Shown in pieces: positions 57,842 to 64,000 of a stretch of 64,000 nt of DNA. The position numbers and the translations under genes were made by a program. The DNA lies in assembly GCA_910577395.1 (NCBI GenBank), contig CAJTLG010000005.1:62001-126000 (forward strand), in the 5' to 3' direction. The notes beneath the pieces were generated by a model, which had not been told where the DNA came from, did no database searches, and worked only from the letters and a program-made list of their open reading frames with translations. Source of the DNA: an uncultured Vampirovibrio sp. (GTDB lineage: Bacteria > Cyanobacteriota > Vampirovibrionia > Gastranaerophilales > Gastranaerophilaceae). The stretch's first letter is position 1; every line of letters starts with the position of its first letter.

Positions 57842-58761
57842 TTTCTAAGTTCCTCTTTTAAATGATTAAAATCTCTAAACCCTTGTATAGTAATAAATTC
57901 AGTCAATTCATCAACTAATTTTTCAGCTATATTTGGTGTTGTAAAATTTTCTGTGCCGATTTGCACTGCATCTGCACCTACGGCAATAAATTCCAACATA
58001 TCTTTTAAATTTGAAATTCCGCCAAGCCCTATCACGGGCAGATTTACAGTATCTTTAATTCTTTTTACCATTGAAAGTGCTACAGGTTTAATGCATTTGC
58101 CGCTTAAACCGCCTTGCACAAAGCTTTTAGATACTTTTACGCCGTTAAAATTAAGCTCTACCCCTAAACCTTTAACGGTGTTAATGGCTGAAATGCAGTC
58201 TGCACCGGCATTTTGTACGGCAAGTGCCAGATTTTCAATGCTTGTTACGTTTGGGGTCAATTTTATTATCAAAAAGCCGTTATAGGCCTCTCTTATTTTG
58301 GAAACCAAGTCATAAAGGCATTTTTCGTCAGTGCCGAATTCCAGACAACCTGATTTTACGTTCGGACAAGATACATTGACCTCAATGGCCTTGATATCAT
58401 TGGTATTACAGATTTTTGCAAGGTTGACATAATCGTCTACACTCTTTCCTGCGATATTTAAAACAAAATTTATCCCTTTTTCCTGTAATTTGGGCAGTTT
58501 TTTATCTATAAATGCTTCTATACCTACGTTTTCAAGGCCTATACGATTTATCATGCCTCCATGGCATTCAAATATTCTTCTGCCTTCGTTTCCGGGGCGA
58601 GGCTCCAGTGTAATTCCTTTTGTGACAATGGCCCCGAGGTTTTTAACTTCTAAAAATGCGTCAAATTCATCTGTATAGCCGTATGTTCCGGAGGCTGTCA
58701 TTATAGGGTTTTGCAGGCTGAATTTGCCAAAATCCACACGTAAAATATCTAATTTTCCCAT
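57838..58761 (-). CDS. pyrD: Dihydroorotate dehydrogenase B, catalytic subunit
   Basis: FMN enzyme oxidising dihydroorotate. The 307 residues show FGKFSLQNPIMTASGTYGYT at the N-terminus, GGMINRIGLEN, EVNVSCPNVKSGCLEFGTD with the catalytic Cys of the class 1B family, and PVIGLGGISNLKDMLEFIAVGADAVQIGT. The adjacent pyrK and the catalytic Cys (instead of Ser) mark it as type 1B, which uses NAD+ through PyrK. An ideal GGAGGTGAT ribosome site precedes ATG 58761. Overlaps pyrK by 13 nt. Confidence 0.96.
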   Translation of the reverse strand: MGKLDILRVDFGKFSLQNPIMTASGTYGYTDEFDAFLEVKNLGAIVTKGITLEPRPGNEGRRIFECHGGMINRIGLENVGIEAFIDKKLPKLQEKGINFVLNIAGKSVDDYVNLAKICNTNDIKAIEVNVSCPNVKSGCLEFGTDEKCLYDLVSKIREAYNGFLIIKLTPNVTSIENLALAVQNAGADCISAINTVKGLGVELNFNGVKVSKSFVQGGLSGKCIKPVALSMVKRIKDTVNLPVIGLGGISNLKDMLEFIAVGADAVQIGTENFTTPNIAEKLVDELTEFITIQGFRDFNHLKEELRK

Positions 58762-59486
58762 ATCACCTCCGTGCCTTGAAAAATCGGACCGTCAGCACAT
58801 ACAGAGGCATTTTTTACCCCATTTTCATCCTTTAATTTAATTACACATCCACGGCATACCCCAATGCCGCATGCCATAACCTTTTCCATTGCAATTTCTG
58901 CCTTTAAACCATTTTTTTTGGCAATATCGCAAACCAGTTGTAATACTATTTTTGGCCCGCATGAATAAAGAATTTGGGGTTTAAATTTATTAATTAAATC
59001 CTGAATGCTATCTATGACGCTGCCGCCTATAACCGTGCTGTCAGAGCCTTCTATAACCTCTTTTTCATTTTTAAAGCCTGTGATTAAGAAATTTTCGACA
59101 GAATTTTCATTTAAGACCTTTTTTAAATAAAGCATTGGTGCAATCCCAATGCCTGCGCCGATAAGCAATGCTTTTTCATCTTTTTTAGGCAGTGTAAAAC
59201 TGTTTCCAAGCGGTGCCAGATAATCAATATCATCCCCGGTTTTAAGGTTTTTTAAATAATTTGTGCCTTCCCCTTTTAGTTTGAAGAGTACAGTAATAGC
59301 GCTACCTTTAGGGCTTTTGACAAACCCTGCAATGCTAAAAGGTCGGCGGAGGGTTTTACCCGGGATTAAAATTGATACAAACTGTCCCGGTAAAATGTTT
59401 TCAAGCGGGGTGGAAAACTGTAGTTTAACTGTGTCTTTTGCAATTTCTTCTATATTTAAAATTTGTCCTTTTAAATTTTTTTTCAT
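58749..59486 (-). CDS. pyrK: Dihydroorotate dehydrogenase B, electron transfer subunit
   Basis: FAD and 2Fe-2S protein passing electrons from PyrD to NAD+. The 245 residues include the FAD motif LRRPFSIAGF, the NAD-binding LIGAGIGIAPMLYL, and the cluster cysteines in ACGIGVCRGCVI and SVCADGPIF near the C-terminus. First gene of the eight-gene UMP operon, preceded by an attenuator-like leader. Confidence 0.95.
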   Translation of the reverse strand: MKKNLKGQILNIEEIAKDTVKLQFSTPLENILPGQFVSILIPGKTLRRPFSIAGFVKSPKGSAITVLFKLKGEGTNYLKNLKTGDDIDYLAPLGNSFTLPKKDEKALLIGAGIGIAPMLYLKKVLNENSVENFLITGFKNEKEVIEGSDSTVIGGSVIDSIQDLINKFKPQILYSCGPKIVLQLVCDIAKKNGLKAEIAMEKVMACGIGVCRGCVIKLKDENGVKNASVCADGPIFQGTEVIWEN

Positions 59487-59540
59487 AACTTCCTTTTGAT
59501 TTGATACCGGGCGGTTTTTAGGTAAATTTACCTATATAAA

Positions 59541-59568
59541 AAAAGAAAGGCAAAAACGCCTTTCTTTT
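59541..59568 (-). terminator. Intrinsic terminator in the leader of the pyr operon
   Basis: On the - strand a perfect 11-bp stem (AAAAGAAAGGC and GCCTTTCTTTT) with a 6-nt loop followed by TTTTTTTATA lies 55 nt before pyrK, in transcribed leader sequence if the promoter at 59616 is used. Such a position is characteristic of transcription attenuation. Confidence 0.75.
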
Positions 59569-59609
59569 TAATAGTTGTATGAAAATCTTTCTAAAAATTT
59601 CCTTTTCAT
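59568..59609 (-). CDS. Possible leader peptide of the pyr operon
   Basis: A 13-codon frame (MKRKFLERFSYNY) runs into the first base pairs of the leader terminator stem, as in enteric pyrBI and pyrE attenuators, where ribosome position relative to RNA polymerase pausing senses UTP. The only ribosome-site-like sequence is AGG immediately before the ATG, and the -10 box is 7 nt upstream, so the message would be nearly leaderless. Its DNA also forms a hairpin, GTATGAAAA/TTTTCATAC. Tentative. Confidence 0.35.
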   Translation of the reverse strand: MKRKFLERFSYNY

Positions 59610-59615
59610 ACCTAA

Positions 59616-59621
59616 ATTGTA
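59616..59621 (-). promoter_or_regulatory. -10 box of the pyr operon leader
   Basis: TACAAT on the - strand at 59616-59621. The expected -35 position holds CAAAAT, a poor match. Placed upstream of the leader terminator. Confidence 0.4.
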
Positions 59622-59736
59622 CTTTAAAAATAATATTTATTTTGCTTGTGTAAACAAATGTAACAATAATGTTTAGAATGCTAATGTTTTTACTAAATCT
59701 GCCGATATAAATTACATAAGGACAATGGAGAAGACA

Positions 59737-60237
59737 ATGAGCATCAATGGTTTAACAATTAATAAATATAACGGCATTGATATTGACAGAGTTCAAAAGG
59801 TTACATCTGACATCCTTTCTACTCTTGAAAATAAAACCGTAGATGTTTCAAAAGCAGATTTAACCAGATTTACCAGAGCAACCCAAGGTGTAGACCTTTA
59901 TTCAAATAAGGTTGATTTGGGTGTTCAAAGGCAAATTTCTATGACTAATGCCGGTTTAATGGATGCTACTTCTGCATTATCTTCAGTTCAGGCTCTTAAT
60001 GCACAAGCCGCAGCACAACTTTACAGCCCCGCAACAGTTCAAAAAAATGTTGAAGGAAAGCTTCATGTTAATGCTGATGTGCAAATGGAAAAAGTTGCTG
60101 AAATTGCTGATGTTAAGGCTTCTTTAAATGTATTTGAAACAAATAAAGATAAAAAAGGCTCAAATCCTTTTTCTTTTAAACAATCACAAGGTGAAAATAA
60201 AGAAGATGAGAAAAAACCTTTAAATCTTGTAGCATAA
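59737..60237 (+). CDS. Short lineage-type protein, unknown function
   Basis: Not recognised. The 166 residues start MSINGLTINKYNGIDIDRVQ, continue with an Ala/Gln-rich helical middle (ATSALSSVQALNAQAAAQLY) and end in a Lys/Glu-rich tail. ATG 59737 has GGAG 6 nt upstream; ATG 59725 is a weaker alternative. Its 3' untranslated region carries TCTCCTCTTT and TTCTTTAAAA strings also found after the gene at 20797, followed by a terminator. Divergent from the pyr operon. Confidence 0.65.
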   Translation: MSINGLTINKYNGIDIDRVQKVTSDILSTLENKTVDVSKADLTRFTRATQGVDLYSNKVDLGVQRQISMTNAGLMDATSALSSVQALNAQAAAQLYSPATVQKNVEGKLHVNADVQMEKVAEIADVKASLNVFETNKDKKGSNPFSFKQSQGENKEDEKKPLNLVA

Positions 60238-60314
60238 TTTTTCTACTCCCTTTCCCTATTTCTAATCCTTAATCCGATTATCTCCTCTTTAATTCTTTAA
60301 AACATCTTTAAATC

Positions 60315-60340
60315 AACCGCTTTTAAAGGCGGTTTTTTTA
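60315..60340 (+). terminator. Intrinsic terminator
   Basis: AACCGC (60315-60320) and GCGGTT (60329-60334) with an inner T/A-rich pair run, followed by TTTTTTT. Ends the transcript of the 166-residue protein. Confidence 0.8.
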
Positions 60341-60420
60341 TTTGCCGAAGTGGGTTAATTGCTTTTAGTTGCGTTTATGTGATAAAATTGGTTACCATTA
60401 TTTTTATAGGTAAGCGTTAT

Positions 60421-61176
60421 ATGACAATTGAAAAACCGAAAAATCCAAAAGACAGAATTATTCTTGCTTTGGATGTGGATGATTTGGATGAAGCAAAACA
60501 ACTGGTAAGGGAATTAAAAGACTATGTCGGCTTTTTTAAGGTAGGTTTGCAGCTTTCAACATCTGTTGGTTTGGATGTTGTTAAAATGATACAGGATGAG
60601 GGCGGGAAAGTCTTTTTTGACGGCAAATTTCATGATATCCCAAACACCGTTGCAAGGGCTTGTGCTAATCTTGTTAAAAAGAATGTAAGTTTTTTTGACG
60701 TACATATTAAAGGCGGCTCTAAAATGCTTTCAACAACGGTAAAACTTGCCAATGAAACCGCTAAAAAATATAGTAAAGAGGCACCTGTAATTCTTGGTGT
60801 GACACTTTTATCAAGTTTTGGGCAAAGAACTTTAACCCAGGAACTTAACGTAAATATGAACATAGATGATTATGTGGCCAGTCTTGCAAAAATGGCGATA
60901 GATGCAGGGTTAAACGGGGTTGTTGCATCGGCATCAGAGGCTAATATAATCAGGAAAAATTGTCCTGAAGATTTTATAATAGTTTGTCCTGCAATAAGAC
61001 CCACCTGGAGTGTTGTTAATGACCAGGTAAGGGTTGTAACACCCACAGACGCTGTACTTTCAGGAGTAGATTATATGGTTGTGGGGCGTCCTGTTATTTG
61101 CGCTGAAAATCGTATTGAGGCTATTAATCTTATAATTGATGAAATTGAAAATGCACTGGCTTTGAAGGCTGTATAG
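60421..61176 (+). CDS. pyrF: Second orotidine 5'-phosphate decarboxylase-family protein
   Basis: The 251 residues are clearly homologous to the operon PyrF: LALDVDDLDEAKQLVRELKDYVGFFKVGLQL, catalytic region FFDGKFHDIPNTVARA with Asp, Lys and Asp retained, CPAIRPTWSVVNDQ, and MVVGRPVI (Arg retained) near the end. It starts at ATG 60421 with an AGGTAAG site. It heads an operon with ald, proB and proA, away from the pyrimidine genes. It may be a redundant enzyme or a paralogue with changed substrate; all core catalytic residues seem intact. Confidence 0.9.
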   Translation: MTIEKPKNPKDRIILALDVDDLDEAKQLVRELKDYVGFFKVGLQLSTSVGLDVVKMIQDEGGKVFFDGKFHDIPNTVARACANLVKKNVSFFDVHIKGGSKMLSTTVKLANETAKKYSKEAPVILGVTLLSSFGQRTLTQELNVNMNIDDYVASLAKMAIDAGLNGVVASASEANIIRKNCPEDFIIVCPAIRPTWSVVNDQVRVVTPTDAVLSGVDYMVVGRPVICAENRIEAINLIIDEIENALALKAV

Positions 61177-61196
61177 AATTTTAAGGAAATTTTTTA

Positions 61197-62339
61197 ATGA
61201 AAATGAATACAATTTTTGGTGTACCAAAAGAATTAAAAACTGATGAAACACGTGTGGCACTGACACCGGATTGTATTTCCATGCTTGTAAAAGACGGGTA
61301 TGAAGTGCTTGTTGAAAGCAGTGCAGGCGCTCTTGCCGGTTTTTCGGATGAACAGTATGCTGAAAGCGGTGCAAAGATTGTAAATACCAAGGAGGAACTT
61401 TGGGAAAAAGCTACGGTTGTTGTAAAAGTTAAAGAACCGCAAAAGTGTGAATACGGTTTATTTAGAGAGGACCAGGTTATTTTTTCATATATGCATCTTG
61501 CAGTTGAAGAGGAGCTTACATGTGAGCTTTTGAAGAAAAAAGTGTGCGCCATAGCCTCAGAATCTGTTGAAGGGCCAAATAAAGAACTGCCTCTTTTAAG
61601 GCCTATGAGTGAAGTAGCAGGCAGGTTGAGTATTCAATTGGGTGCTAATTATCTTGAAACAATAAACGGCGGTTCAGGGGTACTGCTTGGCGGGGTGCCG
61701 GGTGTGCAGCCCGGGAAAGTTGTAATCCTTGGGGCAGGTGTTGTGGGGGCAAATGCTGCAAAGGTGGCTCTTGGTATGGGTGCGGATGTTTCGGTGCTTG
61801 ATATAAATTCTAAACGCCTTGCAGAGCTTGATTTATTCTTTAACGGAAGCTTAAAAACCCATTATTGTAACCCGTATACAATAAAAGAGGAATGTAAAAA
61901 AGCCGATATTCTTGTAGGGGCAGTGCTTTTGCCCGGGAGGAAGGCACCGAAACTCGTAACATCAGATGTTGTAAAAGAGATGAAAAAAGGTTCTTTTATT
62001 ATAGATGTGGCGGTTGACCAGGGCGGAAACATTGAAACCATGGATAGAATAACCACATTGAAAAACCCTGTTTTTGAAAAATACGGTATATTGCATTGTG
62101 CCGTGCCGAATTTACCCTCTCTAACACCAAGGACTTCATCCTTTGCGTATTCTTATGCTATACTGCCTTATGTTCAAAAAATAGGACAGCACGGTGTGTT
62201 TGCGGCGTTAAAAGAATGTGAAAGCTTAAGAAGCGGAGTTAACACCTTTAGGGGTGAAGTGACATCTGAAAGTCTTGCTGAAACATTTGATTTACCACAT
62301 ACAGAAATTTCCCTGCTTATAGGATTTAAGGTAGTGTAA
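61197..62339 (+). CDS. ald: Alanine dehydrogenase
   Basis: NAD-dependent reversible deamination of alanine to pyruvate and ammonia. The 380 residues show the family N-terminus (GVPKELKTDETRVALTP), YMHLA with catalytic His, EVAGRLSIQLGA, the dinucleotide loop ILGAGVVGANAAKVALGMGA, and VDQGGNIE with the catalytic Asp. It follows pyrF by 20 nt and ends 1 nt before proB, so it belongs to the same operon, linking pyruvate/alanine and proline synthesis. Confidence 0.95.
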   Translation: MKMNTIFGVPKELKTDETRVALTPDCISMLVKDGYEVLVESSAGALAGFSDEQYAESGAKIVNTKEELWEKATVVVKVKEPQKCEYGLFREDQVIFSYMHLAVEEELTCELLKKKVCAIASESVEGPNKELPLLRPMSEVAGRLSIQLGANYLETINGGSGVLLGGVPGVQPGKVVILGAGVVGANAAKVALGMGADVSVLDINSKRLAELDLFFNGSLKTHYCNPYTIKEECKKADILVGAVLLPGRKAPKLVTSDVVKEMKKGSFIIDVAVDQGGNIETMDRITTLKNPVFEKYGILHCAVPNLPSLTPRTSSFAYSYAILPYVQKIGQHGVFAALKECESLRSGVNTFRGEVTSESLAETFDLPHTEISLLIGFKVV

Positions 62340-62340
62340 A

Positions 62341-63459
62341 ATGAATAGCGAAAATATTAAAAGGGCAGTTTTTAAATTCGGGACAAATATTCTAAGAAAT
62401 GATGATGGGGAAATATCCTTATCCCGTTTATATTCTTTTGTTGAAGATATATCAAGACTGCATAAAGCAGGGAAAGAAGTAATAATAGTATCTTCAGGTT
62501 CTGTAGCCTTAGGGATGAAGAAACTTTGCCCTGTTAAAACCGCGTCAAATACCACGGTGGATAAACAGGCCGCGGCCTCTGTGGGGCAGCCTTTTTTAAT
62601 GAAAATATGGCAGGAAGGTTTTGAAAAATACGGTATAGTGGTTTCCCAGGTGCTTTTAACAGAGGATGATTTTTCGAACAGGAAAAGGTATTTAAACCTT
62701 AGAAATACCCTTAATCGTCTTTTAGAATGCGGGATTATACCGATTATTAACCAAAATGATACAGTTTCAACAAGTGAAATTGCAAATGTTTGTTTTTCTG
62801 ATAATGATAAACTTTCAGCCCTTGTTGCAAGCAAACTGGATGCGGATTTACTGGTTATGGTATCTGATATTGACGGGCTTTATGATAAAAACCCGAAAGA
62901 ATTTGATGATGCAAAATTAATCCCTGTGGTTGAAAAAGTGACGTCTAAAATTGAAAAACTTGCATCAGGTGCCTCTTTAGGGGGCAGGGGCGGTATGATA
63001 ACAAAGCTTGGTGCAGCAAAGGTGGTTGCAAATTCCGGTGCTATGGCGATGATTGTAAACGGCAAAAGACCGGGTATTATTAAAAAAATCTTTGATAATG
63101 AAGATGCAGGCACTGTGTTTTTATCCACAAATAAATTATCCTCTAAACACAGGTGGATAGCCTATGCAACAAATTTGAGAGGGGCTGTAATTGTGAATGA
63201 GGGGGCAAAAAAGGCACTAATTGAAAAACAGACAAGCCTGCTTCCTATTGGAATCCTTAAGGTTGAGGGGATTTTTGAAAACGGGGAAGTAATAAGCATT
63301 AAGGATGAAACCGGCATGGAATTTGCAAGAGGAGTTTCAAATTATACATCTTGTGAATGTGAAAAGCTTTTAGGGGTGCACAGTGAAAAAATCCGCGATA
63401 TTATAGGATACAAACAAAGTGATGATATTATAAGCAAGGATAATCTGGTTTTACTGTAA
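62341..63459 (+). CDS. proB: Glutamate 5-kinase
   Basis: First step of proline synthesis. The 372 residues consist of an amino acid kinase domain (KFGTNILRNDDGEI, VSSGSVALGMKKL, NQNDTVS, DIDGLYDKNP, GGRGGMITKL) and a C-terminal PUA domain (about 280-372: GAVIVNEGAKKALIEKQTSL, YTSCECEKLLG). The start ATG follows ald by 1 nt. Confidence 0.95.
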   Translation: MNSENIKRAVFKFGTNILRNDDGEISLSRLYSFVEDISRLHKAGKEVIIVSSGSVALGMKKLCPVKTASNTTVDKQAAASVGQPFLMKIWQEGFEKYGIVVSQVLLTEDDFSNRKRYLNLRNTLNRLLECGIIPIINQNDTVSTSEIANVCFSDNDKLSALVASKLDADLLVMVSDIDGLYDKNPKEFDDAKLIPVVEKVTSKIEKLASGASLGGRGGMITKLGAAKVVANSGAMAMIVNGKRPGIIKKIFDNEDAGTVFLSTNKLSSKHRWIAYATNLRGAVIVNEGAKKALIEKQTSLLPIGILKVEGIFENGEVISIKDETGMEFARGVSNYTSCECEKLLGVHSEKIRDIIGYKQSDDIISKDNLVLL

Positions 63460-63471
63460 AAGGAATTATAG

Positions 63472-64000
63472 ATGAATATAAAAGATATTGTTATAGAGGC
63501 AAATAAAGCAAAAATAAAGCTTATGGGGCTTAATGGTGATATTAAAAATAAGGCTCTTGAGGCGGTAGCTAAAAATATTGAAAAAAATGCGGATAAAATA
63601 TATGATGCAAACAAAAAAGATTTAGAGATTGCGCGGGGTATGGTTGATAACGGCACCCTCAGCAGGGCAACTTATGGCAGACTAAAACTTGATAATAATA
63701 AAATGCGTGATATGATACAGGGTATTTATGATGTTATAAGCCTTGAAGACCCTGCAAATAAAGTGCTTTGGACACGTGAGCTTGATAAAGGCCTTATTTT
63801 AAAGAAAGTGACCTGTCCTATCGGGGTTTTAGGGATAATTTTTGAAGCAAGGCCTGATGTTATTGCGCAGATATCTTCTCTTGCAATAAAATCAGGTAAT
63901 GCCGTTATTTTAAAGGGTGGAAAAGAGGCAAACAACACCAATGCCGCTATTTTTGAAATAATAACAGAGGCACTTGATACGGTGGAAGGGTTTCCGAAAA
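63472..64000 (+). CDS. proA: Gamma-glutamyl phosphate reductase, 3' end outside window
   Basis: Second step of proline synthesis, reducing gamma-glutamyl phosphate to glutamate semialdehyde. The visible 176 residues are the N-terminal NADPH-binding part: ANKAKIKLMGLNGDIKNKAL, VTCPIGVLGIIFEARPDVIA and ILKGGKEANNTN. The frame is open at the right edge; the catalytic Cys lies beyond it. It starts at ATG 63472 with an AGGA site, 12 nt after proB. Confidence 0.94.
   Translation, partial: MNIKDIVIEANKAKIKLMGLNGDIKNKALEAVAKNIEKNADKIYDANKKDLEIARGMVDNGTLSRATYGRLKLDNNKMRDMIQGIYDVISLEDPANKVLWTRELDKGLILKKVTCPIGVLGIIFEARPDVIAQISSLAIKSGNAVILKGGKEANNTNAAIFEIITEALDTVEGFPK

Noticed and set aside
1..64000. 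CRISPR array, complete insertion sequence or prophage
   Set aside because: No regularly spaced direct repeats, transposase, integrase or phage structural genes were seen anywhere in the window. Repeats found are isolated remnants.

Overview
This window is chromosomal DNA from an AT-rich, Gram-negative-type bacterium. Outer-membrane biogenesis genes (lptB, an LptF/LptG permease), a PilT twitching ATPase, FabI, a large-type SRP RNA and a rpmG-tRNA-Trp-secE-nusG-rplK-rplA cluster are present. Together with PDC/ADH fermentation genes, a GH38 mannosidase and many short lineage-specific proteins, this fits a gut-type non-photosynthetic cyanobacterial relative (Gastranaerophilales/Vampirovibrionia, formerly Melainabacteria). 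That placement is inference from gene content and style; no marker gene was compared.

Layout. 1-2557: the 3' part of a FliI/SctN-type secretion ATPase, convergent with radA. 2891-7208: a + strand envelope operon (lptB, lptF/G-like permease, phosphodiester glycosidase, pilin-like protein, YbgC thioesterase, DedA/YqaA membrane protein). 7195-11553: GH38 alpha-mannosidase, a small protein, a DEDDh exonuclease and the SRP RNA gene just upstream of it. 12090-15538: an ethanol-fermentation locus (pyruvate decarboxylase and iron alcohol dehydrogenase) with a divergent XRE-regulator/small-protein pair between the two enzymes. 15525-23165: an accessory-looking region with a cysteine-rich gene remnant, a candidate sRNA, an orphan DNA methyltransferase, an HEIGH metallopeptidase-like protein, a regulator with four winged-helix domains, an unexplained structured 480-bp stretch, a second XRE/small-protein pair, a DnaJ variant and queE. 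23166-35093: a 1200-residue coiled-coil protein, then family-4 UDG, prs and glmU, ilvD behind a leader-peptide attenuator, fabI, a secreted TPR protein and tmk. 35250-45476: an orphan histidine kinase, envelope glycosyltransferase-like membrane proteins, a degenerate phosphoesterase, a sigma-70 factor and an ATP-grasp/aminotransferase pair. 45535-48345: the ribosomal/secE cluster. 48561-50256: pilT and a lone XRE gene. 50261-59486: the whole de novo UMP pathway as one - strand operon (pyrK-D-E-B-C-F-carA-carB) behind a terminator-type leader. 59737-64000: a small protein, then pyrF paralog, ald, proB and proA (cut by the window edge).

The most novel-looking material is the twice-occurring XRE/small-protein module with palindromic operators of the same 7-3-7 geometry, one copy of it embedded in the ethanol locus. 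Next come the quadruple-winged-helix regulator, the branched-chain leader peptide ahead of ilvD, and several unexplained structured or repeat-derived non-coding stretches.
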